Assembly: GCF_009497775.1 (NCBI RefSeq)
Contig: NZ_CP031012.1
Span: 2,108,001 to 2,172,000 of the forward strand
Length of the DNA: 64,000 bases
Direction: 5' to 3'
Source: Alcaligenes faecalis
GTDB taxonomy: Bacteria; Pseudomonadota; Gammaproteobacteria; Burkholderiales; Burkholderiaceae_B
The translations under genes and the position numbers were made by a program. The notes beneath the pieces are model-generated. The model was not told the DNA's origin. It did no database searches and worked only from the letters and a program-made list of their open reading frames with translations. Within the stretch, counting starts at the first letter, position 1; every line of letters begins with the position of its first letter. Shown here in pieces: positions 24,745 through 33,183 of this stretch.

Positions 24745-26405
24745 GATGCGCGTGGGCCAGAGGCCATCAATTGAGTACGTGCCAATAAAATAACGGGGAT
24801 CAAACCGGCCAGAACAATGGCCAGGGCAGCAACCGCGCCTTCCTCATACGTCCCGCGAGCCGCTTCCGCATACAGCCAGGTTGCCAAGGTCTCGAAATTC
24901 ATCGGACGCAGCAACAAGGTTGCGGGCAGCTCCTTCATGGCATCAACAAAAATAAGCAGGGCAGCCGCGCCCATGGCGGGACGCAGCAAGGGCAAGTGCA
25001 CACGTTTCAGCGTGCCCGCCGGGGTTTCACCCAATAAACGGGAAGCCTGCTCCAAGGAGGCGGGGATACGCGCCAGCCCGGCTTCAATACCGCCAATTGA
25101 GATCGCCAGAAAACGCAGGGTATAGGCCAACACCAGAGCCAGCGTTGAACCCATCAGGAACAAACCTGTTGCCGAGACCCCCAACCAGGACATGACTTGA
25201 TTGTAGAAAGAGTCAAACATGACCAAAGGCGTCAACAGGCCAATTGCCAGCACGGTGCCCGGAATGGCATAACCCAGACTACTGACACCGGCCAGAAAGC
25301 GGGTCAGACGCGGTTTGCGTCCCGAACGTACTGCACGAGCCGCCCAGGCGACGACCAGACCACAAGAAAGCGTCGCAATGGTTGCCAGAGCAGCTATATA
25401 CAAGGTGTTCCAGGCGCTGCTCAGTAATTGCGCCGACACACCGCCAGCCAGGCTCACATGCTTGATCGTCTCGTTCAACAAGTACAGAGACGGAGCCACA
25501 AAACCCACCAGCACAGGCGCCACACCCAAAGCAATGGCAATACAGGCAGCCGAGCCTTTCAGCCGGGTAGGTCGAATGGGTTCGGAGCGTTGATTACTGG
25601 AATAGGCTTGGCGACGGCGACCATAACGCTCGATGCTGATCAGCGCCGCCACCAGACAGAGCATGGATACGGCAATTTGTGCTGCGCCTGCCAGGTCCGA
25701 GCGCGTCACCCAGGTGGTGTAGATGGACACCGTCAGGGTCTGCACACCCAGAAACTCGGAAGCACCAATATCATTCAGCGTTTCCAGCAAGGCCAAGCTG
25801 ACACCCACTGCAATCGCAGGGCGGGCCATCGGCAACACGACACGGAAAAACACGCTGCGACCCGATTCACCCATAATGCGGGCGGCCTCCAGCAAACTGG
25901 CCGATTGCGTGGCAAACATGGCGCGCGTGCTCAGATACACATACGGGTAGAGCACCGACCCCAGCAGGAAGATCGCACCACCCAAGGAGCGCAGATCCGG
26001 CAAACGGAATTCACGTGGGCTGCTATAGCCTAAGACATAGCGAATGGCAGACTGAATCGGGCCGATCGGATGCAGCAAATCCAGATACGCAAAGGCCACG
26101 ATATAGGTCGGCACTGCCAAGGGCAGCAACAAAGCCCATTGCAGGACCCGTCGTCCGGGAAACTCGTAGGCCGTAATCAGCCAGGCTGATCCCACTCCCA
26201 GACAGCTCACCACCACACCTACCCCCAAGAGCAACAGCAAGGTATTGCTCATGGCTTGGGGCAGAACGAACTGGAACAGATGCGACCAGTGCTCGGTCGA
26301 GCCGCCTAAGGCGTAGGTCAGCAAGGTAATCACAGGCGCTGCCACGATCAGGGCAATCACAGCAGCAGCCAGGGACCAAAAGGGCAGACGACGAAAAAAG
26401 GGCAT
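24741..26405 (-). CDS. fbpB: ferric iron ABC transporter permease FbpB-like (fused double permease)
   Basis: Inner-membrane permease of 554 residues with about twelve helices and two binding-protein-dependent transport domains, each with an EAA loop: EAARIMGESGRSVFFRVVLP in the first half and EQASRLLGETPAGTLKRVHLP in the second. The duplicated FbpB/SfuB form is standard for Fe(III) importers with single-gene permeases. It contacts FbpC through these loops. The stop codon overlaps the fbpC start, and fbpA ends 94 bases upstream, all on the same strand, so one transcript is likely. Confidence 0.9.
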   Translation of the reverse strand: MPFFRRLPFWSLAAAVIALIVAAPVITLLTYALGGSTEHWSHLFQFVLPQAMSNTLLLLLGVGVVVSCLGVGSAWLITAYEFPGRRVLQWALLLPLAVPTYIVAFAYLDLLHPIGPIQSAIRYVLGYSSPREFRLPDLRSLGGAIFLLGSVLYPYVYLSTRAMFATQSASLLEAARIMGESGRSVFFRVVLPMARPAIAVGVSLALLETLNDIGASEFLGVQTLTVSIYTTWVTRSDLAGAAQIAVSMLCLVAALISIERYGRRRQAYSSNQRSEPIRPTRLKGSAACIAIALGVAPVLVGFVAPSLYLLNETIKHVSLAGGVSAQLLSSAWNTLYIAALATIATLSCGLVVAWAARAVRSGRKPRLTRFLAGVSSLGYAIPGTVLAIGLLTPLVMFDSFYNQVMSWLGVSATGLFLMGSTLALVLAYTLRFLAISIGGIEAGLARIPASLEQASRLLGETPAGTLKRVHLPLLRPAMGAAALLIFVDAMKELPATLLLRPMNFETLATWLYAEAARGTYEEGAVAALAIVLAGLIPVILLARTQLMASGPRAS

Positions 26406-26499
26406 TATGAAAGGCTAGGTATTACAGGCGCTTAAATGCGCGACGACCGCCACTCTGATTTCTCAAAGCTGGCGGTCGTAGAAAAAGAGTAGGGCGATT

Positions 26500-27543
26500 T
26501 TAGTTGTCGAAGCCAACTTTATCTACCAACTCGCTGGCTTGCTTGCGATGTTTGGCGATTTCAGTCAGTGGCAAGGGATCAATCGTCATGGGGCCGAAGC
26601 TGGCAACCACAGGGTCCAGCTCAACACCGGCACGTACGGGGTATTCGTAGTTGGCCTTGGCGTACAGGCTCTGGGCTTTCTCGGAAACCAGATACTCCAG
26701 CAGTTTGACGGCGTTGTCTTTATTAGGGGAGTGCTTGGCTACAGCGGCACCGGAGATATTCACGTGTGTGCCACCGCCCTTGGTGTCGGCAAAGGTAGGA
26801 CGCACTACATTGATGGCTTCACCCCATTTGTAGGCATCGCTACCGGGTTCGGAGTTCTTCATGCGGCCCACGTAGTAGGCGTTGGCGATACCTACATCAC
26901 AAATACCGCCCAGAATGTCGCGGGCTACATCGCGATCACCGCCGGCTGCCTTGCGGCCCAGATTGTCTTTCACGCCACGCAACCATTGTTCGGTCGCTTC
27001 TGCGCCGTTATGGGCAATCATGGCGGCGACCAAAGCCGTGTTGTAAGGGTGCTGGCCGGAACGGATACACACCTTGCCTTTCCATTTGGGATCAGCGAAA
27101 TCTTCGTAGTGAATGCTTTTCACATCCACGTCCTTGGCAATATAGGCCACACGATCACGCAGGGACAGGGAATACCACTGCTTGTCTGCACCACGCAGAT
27201 TGGCAGGAATGGCACCGTCCAGGGTCGCGGACTCAACGGGCTGGGTAATACCGGCTTCAACCAGATCCAGCAAATTGCCAATGTCCACTGTCATCAGAAT
27301 GTCGGCAGGGGACTTGTCGCCTTCGGTCTTCACGCGCTCGATCAGGCCGTCTTTCACAAACACGGTATTGACCTTCACGCCCGTGTCCTTGCTGAAGGTT
27401 TCCAGCAGAGGAGTGATCAGACCAGGTTCGCGAGTGGTGTAGAGGTTGACCTCGCCAGAGGCAAAAGCCGCCACCGACATAGTGCCCATTGCGGACAGAA
27501 GCAAAGCTTGGGTCAGGGCACGGCTACGAAGAGTAAAGCGCAT
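26500..27543 (-). CDS. fbpA: periplasmic ferric iron-binding protein FbpA-like
   Basis: Substrate-binding component of the Fe(III) importer, 347 residues. A signal peptide (RSRALTQALLLSAMGTMSVAAFA) is followed by GEVNLYTTREPGLITPLL, the typical FbpA/FutA start. A pair of adjacent tyrosines in ANAYYVGRM provides the iron phenolate ligands of this class. I took ATG 27543: GGAG lies eight bases upstream, and the alternative from 27636 would add a non-signal segment and cover the Fur box. Expression should be induced by iron limitation. Whether it binds free ferric ion or a complex is not visible. Confidence 0.92.
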   Translation of the reverse strand: MRFTLRSRALTQALLLSAMGTMSVAAFASGEVNLYTTREPGLITPLLETFSKDTGVKVNTVFVKDGLIERVKTEGDKSPADILMTVDIGNLLDLVEAGITQPVESATLDGAIPANLRGADKQWYSLSLRDRVAYIAKDVDVKSIHYEDFADPKWKGKVCIRSGQHPYNTALVAAMIAHNGAEATEQWLRGVKDNLGRKAAGGDRDVARDILGGICDVGIANAYYVGRMKNSEPGSDAYKWGEAINVVRPTFADTKGGGTHVNISGAAVAKHSPNKDNAVKLLEYLVSEKAQSLYAKANYEYPVRAGVELDPVVASFGPMTIDPLPLTEIAKHRKQASELVDKVGFDN

Positions 27544-27599
27544 TATCAACACTCCAAAACAGGCAGAAATAGCGTAAAAACCGACTGGAAGCCAGCAAA

Positions 27600-27614
27600 T
27601 GTGAATGATTATCA
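27600..27614 (-). promoter_or_regulatory. Fur box upstream of fbpABC
   Basis: TGTGAAT-G-ATTATCA matches the 7-1-7 Fur consensus TGATAAT-N-ATTATCA at 12 of 14 positions, with a perfect right arm. It is 57 bases upstream of the fbpA start in the 308-base gap shared with fpr, so it could also influence fpr. Confidence 0.78.
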
Positions 27615-27671
27615 AACGTATGCAGAAACTAGGCAAGCGCTAATTAGCGGCCAGGCGCTTCAATCCTCATC

Positions 27672-27684
27672 TTTCACGGTGAAA
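27672..27684. promoter_or_regulatory. palindrome in the fbpA-fpr gap, possible regulator site
   Basis: TTTCAC-G-GTGAAA is a perfect 13-base dyad about 170 bases before the fpr start. No local regulator gene is present. In pseudomonads fpr is controlled by a LysR protein, so a site here would not be surprising, but the binder is unknown. The rest of the 27544-27851 gap shows no gene. Confidence 0.3.
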
Positions 27685-27851
27685 TCCCTTTCAAAACAGG
27701 AAAATCGCGGCTTCCAAAACTTAATGGTTAGTCCTGATTGCGATCAAATCGTATTGATGAATGAGCATGGATTTACCTTGGGAACTCGGTACAATGGGCA
27801 AATATTTGCTTACTGATCCGGGCAATGTTGCCCCTTTAGACGACAACTACC

Positions 27852-28628
27852 ATGGCAGCTTTCAATACCGAACAAGTGCTCAGCGTCCACCACTGGAATG
27901 ACACTCTGTTCTCATTTACCACCACCCGCGACGCCGCCCTGCGTTTTCATAATGGGCACTTTGTAATGATCGGTCTGGAAGTCGATGGCAAGCCGCTGAT
28001 GCGCGCTTACAGTATCGCCAGCGCCAACTACGAAGAAAACCTGGAATTTCTCAGCATCAAGGTACAGGACGGTCCATTGACCTCGCGCCTGCAACACCTG
28101 AAAGAGGGCGACACCATTCTGGTCAGCCGCAAACCCGTTGGCACGCTGGTCATTGACGATCTGCGCGCAGGCCGCAATCTGTTCCTGTTTGGCACCGGCA
28201 CCGGCCTGGCTCCTTTCATGAGCATCATCAAGGACCCCGACACCTACGAGCGTTTTGAAAAGGTGGTACTGGTTCACGGCGTGCGTTTCGTCAGCGAACT
28301 GGCGTACTCGGATTTCATCCAGAACGAACTGCCAGCCAACGAATACTTTGGTGAAGTGGTACGCGAAAAACTGCTGTATTACCCCACCGTCACCCGCGAA
28401 GAGTTCCGCAATACCGGCCGCATTACCGACCTGATCGAGACTGGCAAGTTGTGCGAAGACCTGGGCATTCCTCAACTGGACCCGGCTCAGGATCGCGCCA
28501 TGCTTTGCGGCAGCCCCGCCATGCTGGCCGATATCAGCGCCATGCTCGATAAGCGCGGTTTTGAAGTGTCGCCCGGTGTAGGTCAGCCCGGTGACTACGT
28601 GATTGAACGCGCCTTCGTGGAAAAATAA
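27852..28628 (+). CDS. fpr: ferredoxin/flavodoxin-NADP+ reductase
   Basis: FAD enzyme moving electrons between NADPH and ferredoxin or flavodoxin, used in oxidative-stress defence and iron-sulfur or iron metabolism. The 258-residue product has the FAD motif RAYSIAS near residue 56, the NADP site LFGTGTGLAPFMS near 116 and CGSPAML near 218. It ends AFVEK, the C-terminal form of subclass I bacterial FPRs, in place of the plant-type Tyr end. It is divergent from the Fur-boxed fbp operon, which suggests a link to iron handling. ridA follows after about 70 bases. Confidence 0.93.
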   Translation: MAAFNTEQVLSVHHWNDTLFSFTTTRDAALRFHNGHFVMIGLEVDGKPLMRAYSIASANYEENLEFLSIKVQDGPLTSRLQHLKEGDTILVSRKPVGTLVIDDLRAGRNLFLFGTGTGLAPFMSIIKDPDTYERFEKVVLVHGVRFVSELAYSDFIQNELPANEYFGEVVREKLLYYPTVTREEFRNTGRITDLIETGKLCEDLGIPQLDPAQDRAMLCGSPAMLADISAMLDKRGFEVSPGVGQPGDYVIERAFVEK

Positions 28629-28701
28629 TCACGCCAAGATCTGTTAATTTTAGCTATAGGCGCTTAAACTCTGATAGTACAACACTCATCAGAGGTTTCT
28701 T

Positions 28702-29088
28702 ATGACTAAGCAAGTTGTCTTCACCGATGCCGCTCCGGCAGCTGTAGGCCCATACTCTCAGGCCATTATCGCTTCGGGCGGCAAGACAGTATTTCTGTCT
28801 GGCCAAATCGGTCTGGAGCCTGCCACTGGCGAACTGGTATCTGAAAATTTTGAAGGTCAGGTACGTCAGGCATTTGCCAATCTGGAAGCTGTGGTCAAAG
28901 AAGCTGGCGCCAATCTCAGCGACATCGTCAAACTGACTTTGTTTTTGACAGATCTGTCCCGCTTTGCCAGCGCCAATGCCATCATGGCCGAACTGATTCC
29001 CCAGCCTTTCCCCGCACGCTCCACCATCGGTGTGGCCAGCTTGCCCAAAGGCGCTCAGTTCGAGGTCGAGGCCATCCTCAATTTCTAA
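28702..29088 (+). CDS. ridA: RidA family enamine/imine deaminase
   Basis: Hydrolyses reactive 2-aminoacrylate and related enamines formed by PLP enzymes, protecting cellular targets. The 128-residue trimer-forming protein has GPYSQAI near residue 16, the catalytic Arg106 in PARSTIGV (Arg105 in E. coli) and EVEAI with the second key glutamate near the C-terminus. Length and motifs are those of the RidA core group. It is followed after 12 bases by recG on the same strand, a neighbour relationship also common in other betaproteobacteria. Confidence 0.93.
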   Translation: MTKQVVFTDAAPAAVGPYSQAIIASGGKTVFLSGQIGLEPATGELVSENFEGQVRQAFANLEAVVKEAGANLSDIVKLTLFLTDLSRFASANAIMAELIPQPFPARSTIGVASLPKGAQFEVEAILNF

Positions 29089-29100
29089 AGACGTATTGCC

Positions 29101-31182
29101 ATGACCGCAGGTCGGCCTGCGCCTCAGGCCAAACGGGCTGCGCCACGCAAAGCGCTCAGTCTGGACCAGAAGTTTGAAAAGCTCGGCCTACGAGAGCCTG
29201 CCGACTTCGTGGTCCATCTTCCTTTGCGCTACGAGGACGAGACTCAGGTCGAGCCCATCGCCCATCTTTACCCCGGCAAGATGGCGCAAATTGAAGGACA
29301 AATCCTCAGTACGGATGTCCAGGCTCGTCCCCGTGCGCAGTTGCATGCACGTATTGCCGATGAAAGTGGCGAGCTGGCCTTGCGCTGGCTGCACTTTTAC
29401 CCCAGCCAGCTCAAGCAGTTGCAGGGGGATTTGCCGCTGCGAGTGCGCGGCGAAGTGCGCCAGGGCTTTCATGGCCTGGAAATGGTGCATCCCAAAGTCA
29501 CCAAAGCCGGCCAGCCCCTGGCCCGCGCCTTGACCCCTGTTTATCCCACTACCGATGGCTTGAGCCAGGTACAACTGCGCAAAGCCATTGCGGATGCGCT
29601 CAACAATGCGGACCTGCGCGACACCCTACCTGAAGAAGTGCGTACCGAATATGGTCTGATGCCTTTTAACGAGGCTATCCGGCTCTTGCATTACCCGCCG
29701 CCTGAGCTCAGCTACGACGATTTGTTTGAACACGGCCATCCGGCCTGGAGCCGCATCAAGTTTGATGAATTGCTGGCTCAACAATTGTCCTTGGCCCAAG
29801 CTCGCGCCGCCCGTCAGGCTCAACGCGCCAAGCCCATGCGTGAGGGCAATAGTGATCTGGCCAAAGCCTTGCTGGCCTCTTTACCCTTCAAGTTAACGGC
29901 AGCTCAGAAACGCTGCGTCAAGGAAATCAGCGCGGACATGAAGCGCTCGTATCCCATGCACCGGCTGTTGCAGGGAGATGTGGGCAGCGGCAAAACCATT
30001 GTGTCGGCCATTGCCGCCGTGCAAGCAATTGCCAGCGGTTTTCAAGTGGCCCTGATGGCACCTACTGAAATTCTGGCCGAGCAGCACTATCTGAAAATGC
30101 GCGCCTGGCTGGAGCCTTTGGGCGTAGAGCTGGCCTGGCTAAGCGGCAGTTTGGGCGTCAAAGCTAAACGTCTGGCTTATGAAGCCATCAGCTCCGGCCA
30201 AGCCAGACTGGCCATCGGCACTCAGGCCCTGATTCAGGACAATGTGCAGTTCCAGCAATTGGGTTTGGTGATTCTGGATGAACAACACCGCTTTGGTGTT
30301 GGTCAACGTCTGGAACTGAACCGCAAAGGGGATGCGCAGGACAAGAAAGGTCAGGCCTACTTGCCGCATCAGCTCAATATGAGTGCCACGCCCATCCCGC
30401 GCACTTTGGCCATGGCTTTCTTTGCGGATCTGGATGTCTCCGCTATTGACGAACTGCCGCCGGGCCGCAGTCCCATCATTACCAAACTGGCTGCTGACAA
30501 TCGCCGGGATGAAATCATGGCGCGCGTTCGAGCCGAAGTCGCTCAAGGTCGTCAGGCCTACTGGGTCTGCCCCTTGGTCGAAGAAAGCGAAGCGCTGCAA
30601 CTACAAACCGCCGTGGATACCCATGCCGCTCTGGAACAAGCCTTGGCCCCTTTGCGGGTAGGCCTGATTCACGGCCGTCTGTCCTCCACGGAAAAAGCGG
30701 AGGTCATGGAGGCTTTTCGCAGCGGTAATCTAGACGTGCTGGTTGCGACCACCGTGATTGAAGTTGGTGTAGACGTGCCCAACGCTTCTTTAATGATTAT
30801 TGAACATGCCGAGCGCTTTGGTCTGGCCCAGCTTCACCAGTTGCGTGGCCGGGTAGGGCGAGGACAGATTCAGTCTGTCTGTGTGCTGCTTTATCAGGCA
30901 CCGCTGTCAGCCATCGCCCGGCTACGTTTGCGCGCCATGTATGAAACCACCGATGGTTTTGAAATTGCCCGCCGCGATCTGGAACAACGCGGGCCGGGTG
31001 AATTCATGGGCATGCGCCAATCCGGACAGGCAGGCTTGCGTTTTGCCAGCCTGGAGTCCGATGAGGATTTGATCGAGCAGGCCCAAACATTGGCCAGCAC
31101 CTTTCGCCGTGATTATCCAGACCACGCTCACCACCATTTACAGCGCTGGATGAAGGGCCGGGAAGAATTACTCCGTAGTTAA
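29101..31182 (+). CDS. recG: ATP-dependent DNA helicase RecG
   Basis: Branch-migration helicase that rewinds and regresses stalled replication forks and processes Holliday junctions. The 693-residue protein has an N-terminal wedge domain (about 1-180, starting KFEKLGLREPADFVVHLPLRYED), Walker A in LLQGDVGSGKT near 300, the DExH box as LDEQHRFGVGQR, the MSATPIPRT motif III, and motif VI QLRGRVGRG. The C-terminal TRG region with GPGEFMGMRQSG is present. Length fits the family. It lies between ridA and oxyR on the same strand, 37 bases before oxyR. Confidence 0.96.
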   Translation: MTAGRPAPQAKRAAPRKALSLDQKFEKLGLREPADFVVHLPLRYEDETQVEPIAHLYPGKMAQIEGQILSTDVQARPRAQLHARIADESGELALRWLHFYPSQLKQLQGDLPLRVRGEVRQGFHGLEMVHPKVTKAGQPLARALTPVYPTTDGLSQVQLRKAIADALNNADLRDTLPEEVRTEYGLMPFNEAIRLLHYPPPELSYDDLFEHGHPAWSRIKFDELLAQQLSLAQARAARQAQRAKPMREGNSDLAKALLASLPFKLTAAQKRCVKEISADMKRSYPMHRLLQGDVGSGKTIVSAIAAVQAIASGFQVALMAPTEILAEQHYLKMRAWLEPLGVELAWLSGSLGVKAKRLAYEAISSGQARLAIGTQALIQDNVQFQQLGLVILDEQHRFGVGQRLELNRKGDAQDKKGQAYLPHQLNMSATPIPRTLAMAFFADLDVSAIDELPPGRSPIITKLAADNRRDEIMARVRAEVAQGRQAYWVCPLVEESEALQLQTAVDTHAALEQALAPLRVGLIHGRLSSTEKAEVMEAFRSGNLDVLVATTVIEVGVDVPNASLMIIEHAERFGLAQLHQLRGRVGRGQIQSVCVLLYQAPLSAIARLRLRAMYETTDGFEIARRDLEQRGPGEFMGMRQSGQAGLRFASLESDEDLIEQAQTLASTFRRDYPDHAHHHLQRWMKGREELLRS

Positions 31183-31219
31183 CCCAAGGTCTTAATGCTG
31201 TTTTGCACAAGGAATTGTC

Positions 31220-32185
31220 ATGACATTGACCGAGCTGAAGTACATCGTTGCCGTAGCACGCGAGCGTCATTTTGGCCGTGCTGCCGAAGCCTGCTTTGTT
31301 AGCCAACCGACCCTGTCGGTGGCCATCAAGAAGTTGGAAGACGAATTGGGCGTGGTCATCTTCGAGCGTGGCGGGCCCGAAGTGGCTATTACCCCCATTG
31401 GGCTGCGCATTGTCACCCAGGCACAGAAAGTGCTGGAAGAGGGTGCCAACCTGCGCGAGATTGCCCGCCAGGGTCACGATCCTTTGGCAGGCCCCTTGCG
31501 TGTCGGCATTATTTACACGGTGGCACCGTACCTGCTGCCCAAGCTCGTTCCCAAACAGATCGAGCTGACCCCGCAAATGCCACTTTTATTGCAAGAAAAC
31601 TTTACCGTGCGTCTGCTGGAACTGCTGCGCCAGGGTGAGATTGATTGCGCCATTGTGGCCCTGCCTTTGCCCGAAACCGGCCTGGTCATCCGCGAGCTGT
31701 ACGACGAGCCTTTTGTGGTGGCTATGCCCCATGAACATGCCTGGGCCAAGCGCAAGGAAATCGATCCTGAACAGTTGAAAGATCAGACCATGCTGCTGCT
31801 TGGCGCCGGTCATTGTTTCCGCGATCAGGTGCTGGATGTATGCCCGGAACTGTCGCGCTTTTCCGCGTCCAGCGAAGGCATACAGCGCACCTTTGAAGGC
31901 TCTTCGCTGGAAACCATCCGTCATATGGTGGCCACCGGCATCGGTCTGACTGTCCTGCCAGCCAGCTCCCTGACAGCCCCCGGTCAGGCCAATGAACTGC
32001 TGGCCTATGTCCCCTTCAAGAAACCCATTCCAGATCGTCGCATTGCCTTGGTCTGGCGCAAAAGTTTTCCACGTATCTCGGCCATTGATGCCTTGACCCG
32101 TGGGATCATGGAAAGTGGGTTAGCTGGGGTCAACTACTTAAAAGTCGAATACAACAGCAATTTCCCGTATCCTGAACTAGCGTAA
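31220..32185 (+). CDS. oxyR: hydrogen-peroxide sensing regulator OxyR
   Basis: LysR-family activator of peroxide defence, 321 residues. The winged helix is at about 1-60 (HFGRAAEACFVSQPTLSVAIKKLE). The redox pair Cys199 and Cys208 lies in GHCFRDQVLDVCPE, at exactly the positions used in E. coli OxyR, where they form the disulfide that switches the protein on. The gene is 37 bases after recG and 68 bases before dps, a classic OxyR target, on the same strand. AAGGA precedes the ATG. The oxyR-recG neighbourhood is common in betaproteobacteria. Confidence 0.96.
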   Translation: MTLTELKYIVAVARERHFGRAAEACFVSQPTLSVAIKKLEDELGVVIFERGGPEVAITPIGLRIVTQAQKVLEEGANLREIARQGHDPLAGPLRVGIIYTVAPYLLPKLVPKQIELTPQMPLLLQENFTVRLLELLRQGEIDCAIVALPLPETGLVIRELYDEPFVVAMPHEHAWAKRKEIDPEQLKDQTMLLLGAGHCFRDQVLDVCPELSRFSASSEGIQRTFEGSSLETIRHMVATGIGLTVLPASSLTAPGQANELLAYVPFKKPIPDRRIALVWRKSFPRISAIDALTRGIMESGLAGVNYLKVEYNSNFPYPELA

Positions 32186-32253
32186 GTCGCACACCTACTG
32201 CGTGTTATTCTGCTTCAGTACCTATTTAGCCCTCTGTTCAACAGGAGTCCACT

Positions 32254-33027
32254 ATGGCAAAAGCCGTGAAAGCAGTGAGTAAAACCGCCAAGGTCAGCAA
32301 GGCCGAAGAAGCCCCAAACACTGATACCAAGGTCGCAGTTGCAGCCGATGTAAAGGCTGAACCTAAACCGGCAGCCGCCAAGGCCCCCGCCAAAAAAGTG
32401 ACCGCTAAAAAGGCCGTCGCCAAAAAGCCTGCCACCGCAGCCAAAGCGCCCGCCAAGGCAGCCGCTAAACCCGCTGCGAAGCCTGCTGCCAAACCAGCCG
32501 CTGCTCGCAAGCCTGCCGCGACCAAGCCCATTGCACCTGCCAGCGCCGCCAGCAGCGCACTGAAGATTGATATCGGTATTTCGACGGCAGACCGTGCTGC
32601 TGTGGTGAAAGAGCTGTCCAAGGTACTGGCCGACTCCTACACCGTGTACCTGATGACGCACAACTTCCACTGGAACGTCACCGGCCCCATGTTCAAGACA
32701 CTGCATGAGCTGTTCATGACGCAGTACACCGAACTGTGGCAAGCCCTGGATGACATCGCTGAGCGTATCCGCGCCCTGGGTCACTACGCCCCTGGCACCT
32801 ACGCCGAATTCCAGAAGCTGTCCTCCATCACCCAGCCTGCTTCCGTGCCTAACGCCACCACCATGATCGAACTGCTGGTCAAGGGTAACGAAGCCCTGGC
32901 TCGTACCGCACGCGCCGCTTTTGATCGTGCCGACTCGGCCGACGACCAGCCTACCGCTGACTTGTTGACCCAGCGTCTGGACGTGCACGAGAAAAATGCA
33001 TGGATGCTGCGCAGCCTGCTGCAGTAA
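32254..33027 (+). CDS. dps: Dps-family protein with histone H1-like N-terminal tail
   Basis: DNA-protecting mini-ferritin of 257 residues, about 100 longer than E. coli Dps. Residues 1-100 are a low-complexity Lys/Ala/Pro tail with repeated AKKA, KPAA and KAPAK units, like histone H1 or AlgP, and should bind DNA. The Dps core covers about 103-257 (THNFHWNVTGPMF, then ALDDIAERIRALG). Against E. coli ferroxidase ligands, His51, His63, Asp78 and Glu82 correspond to His139, His151, Asp166 and Glu170, but the Asp67 position is Met155. AGGAG precedes ATG 32254. Location after oxyR suggests peroxide control. A terminator follows. Confidence 0.92.
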   Translation: MAKAVKAVSKTAKVSKAEEAPNTDTKVAVAADVKAEPKPAAAKAPAKKVTAKKAVAKKPATAAKAPAKAAAKPAAKPAAKPAAARKPAATKPIAPASAASSALKIDIGISTADRAAVVKELSKVLADSYTVYLMTHNFHWNVTGPMFKTLHELFMTQYTELWQALDDIAERIRALGHYAPGTYAEFQKLSSITQPASVPNATTMIELLVKGNEALARTARAAFDRADSADDQPTADLLTQRLDVHEKNAWMLRSLLQ

Positions 33028-33060
33028 TTTCCGTCTTATCGCCATCAAATAGCGATAAAA

Positions 33061-33084
33061 AAAGGCCACCAAGCGGTGGCCTTT
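33061..33084 (+). terminator. dps terminator
   Basis: AAAGGCCACC, AAGC loop, GGTGGCCTTT; the T tract is short, so termination may be partial. Confidence 0.7.
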
Positions 33085-33183
33085 CCTATTCCTCCTATAG
33101 AAAACCCTGAATTCAGGCGCAAGGCAGGCATAAAGCCCTGTTATCGGTGTATGCTTTCCTGCATATTCACGGAGGTGTTTTCT

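Noticed and set aside
23950..27543. fbp operon considered as a thiamine, sulfate or spermidine importer
   Set aside because: The Fur box, the Tyr-Tyr ligand motif in the binding protein and the fused double permease fit Fe(III) uptake better.
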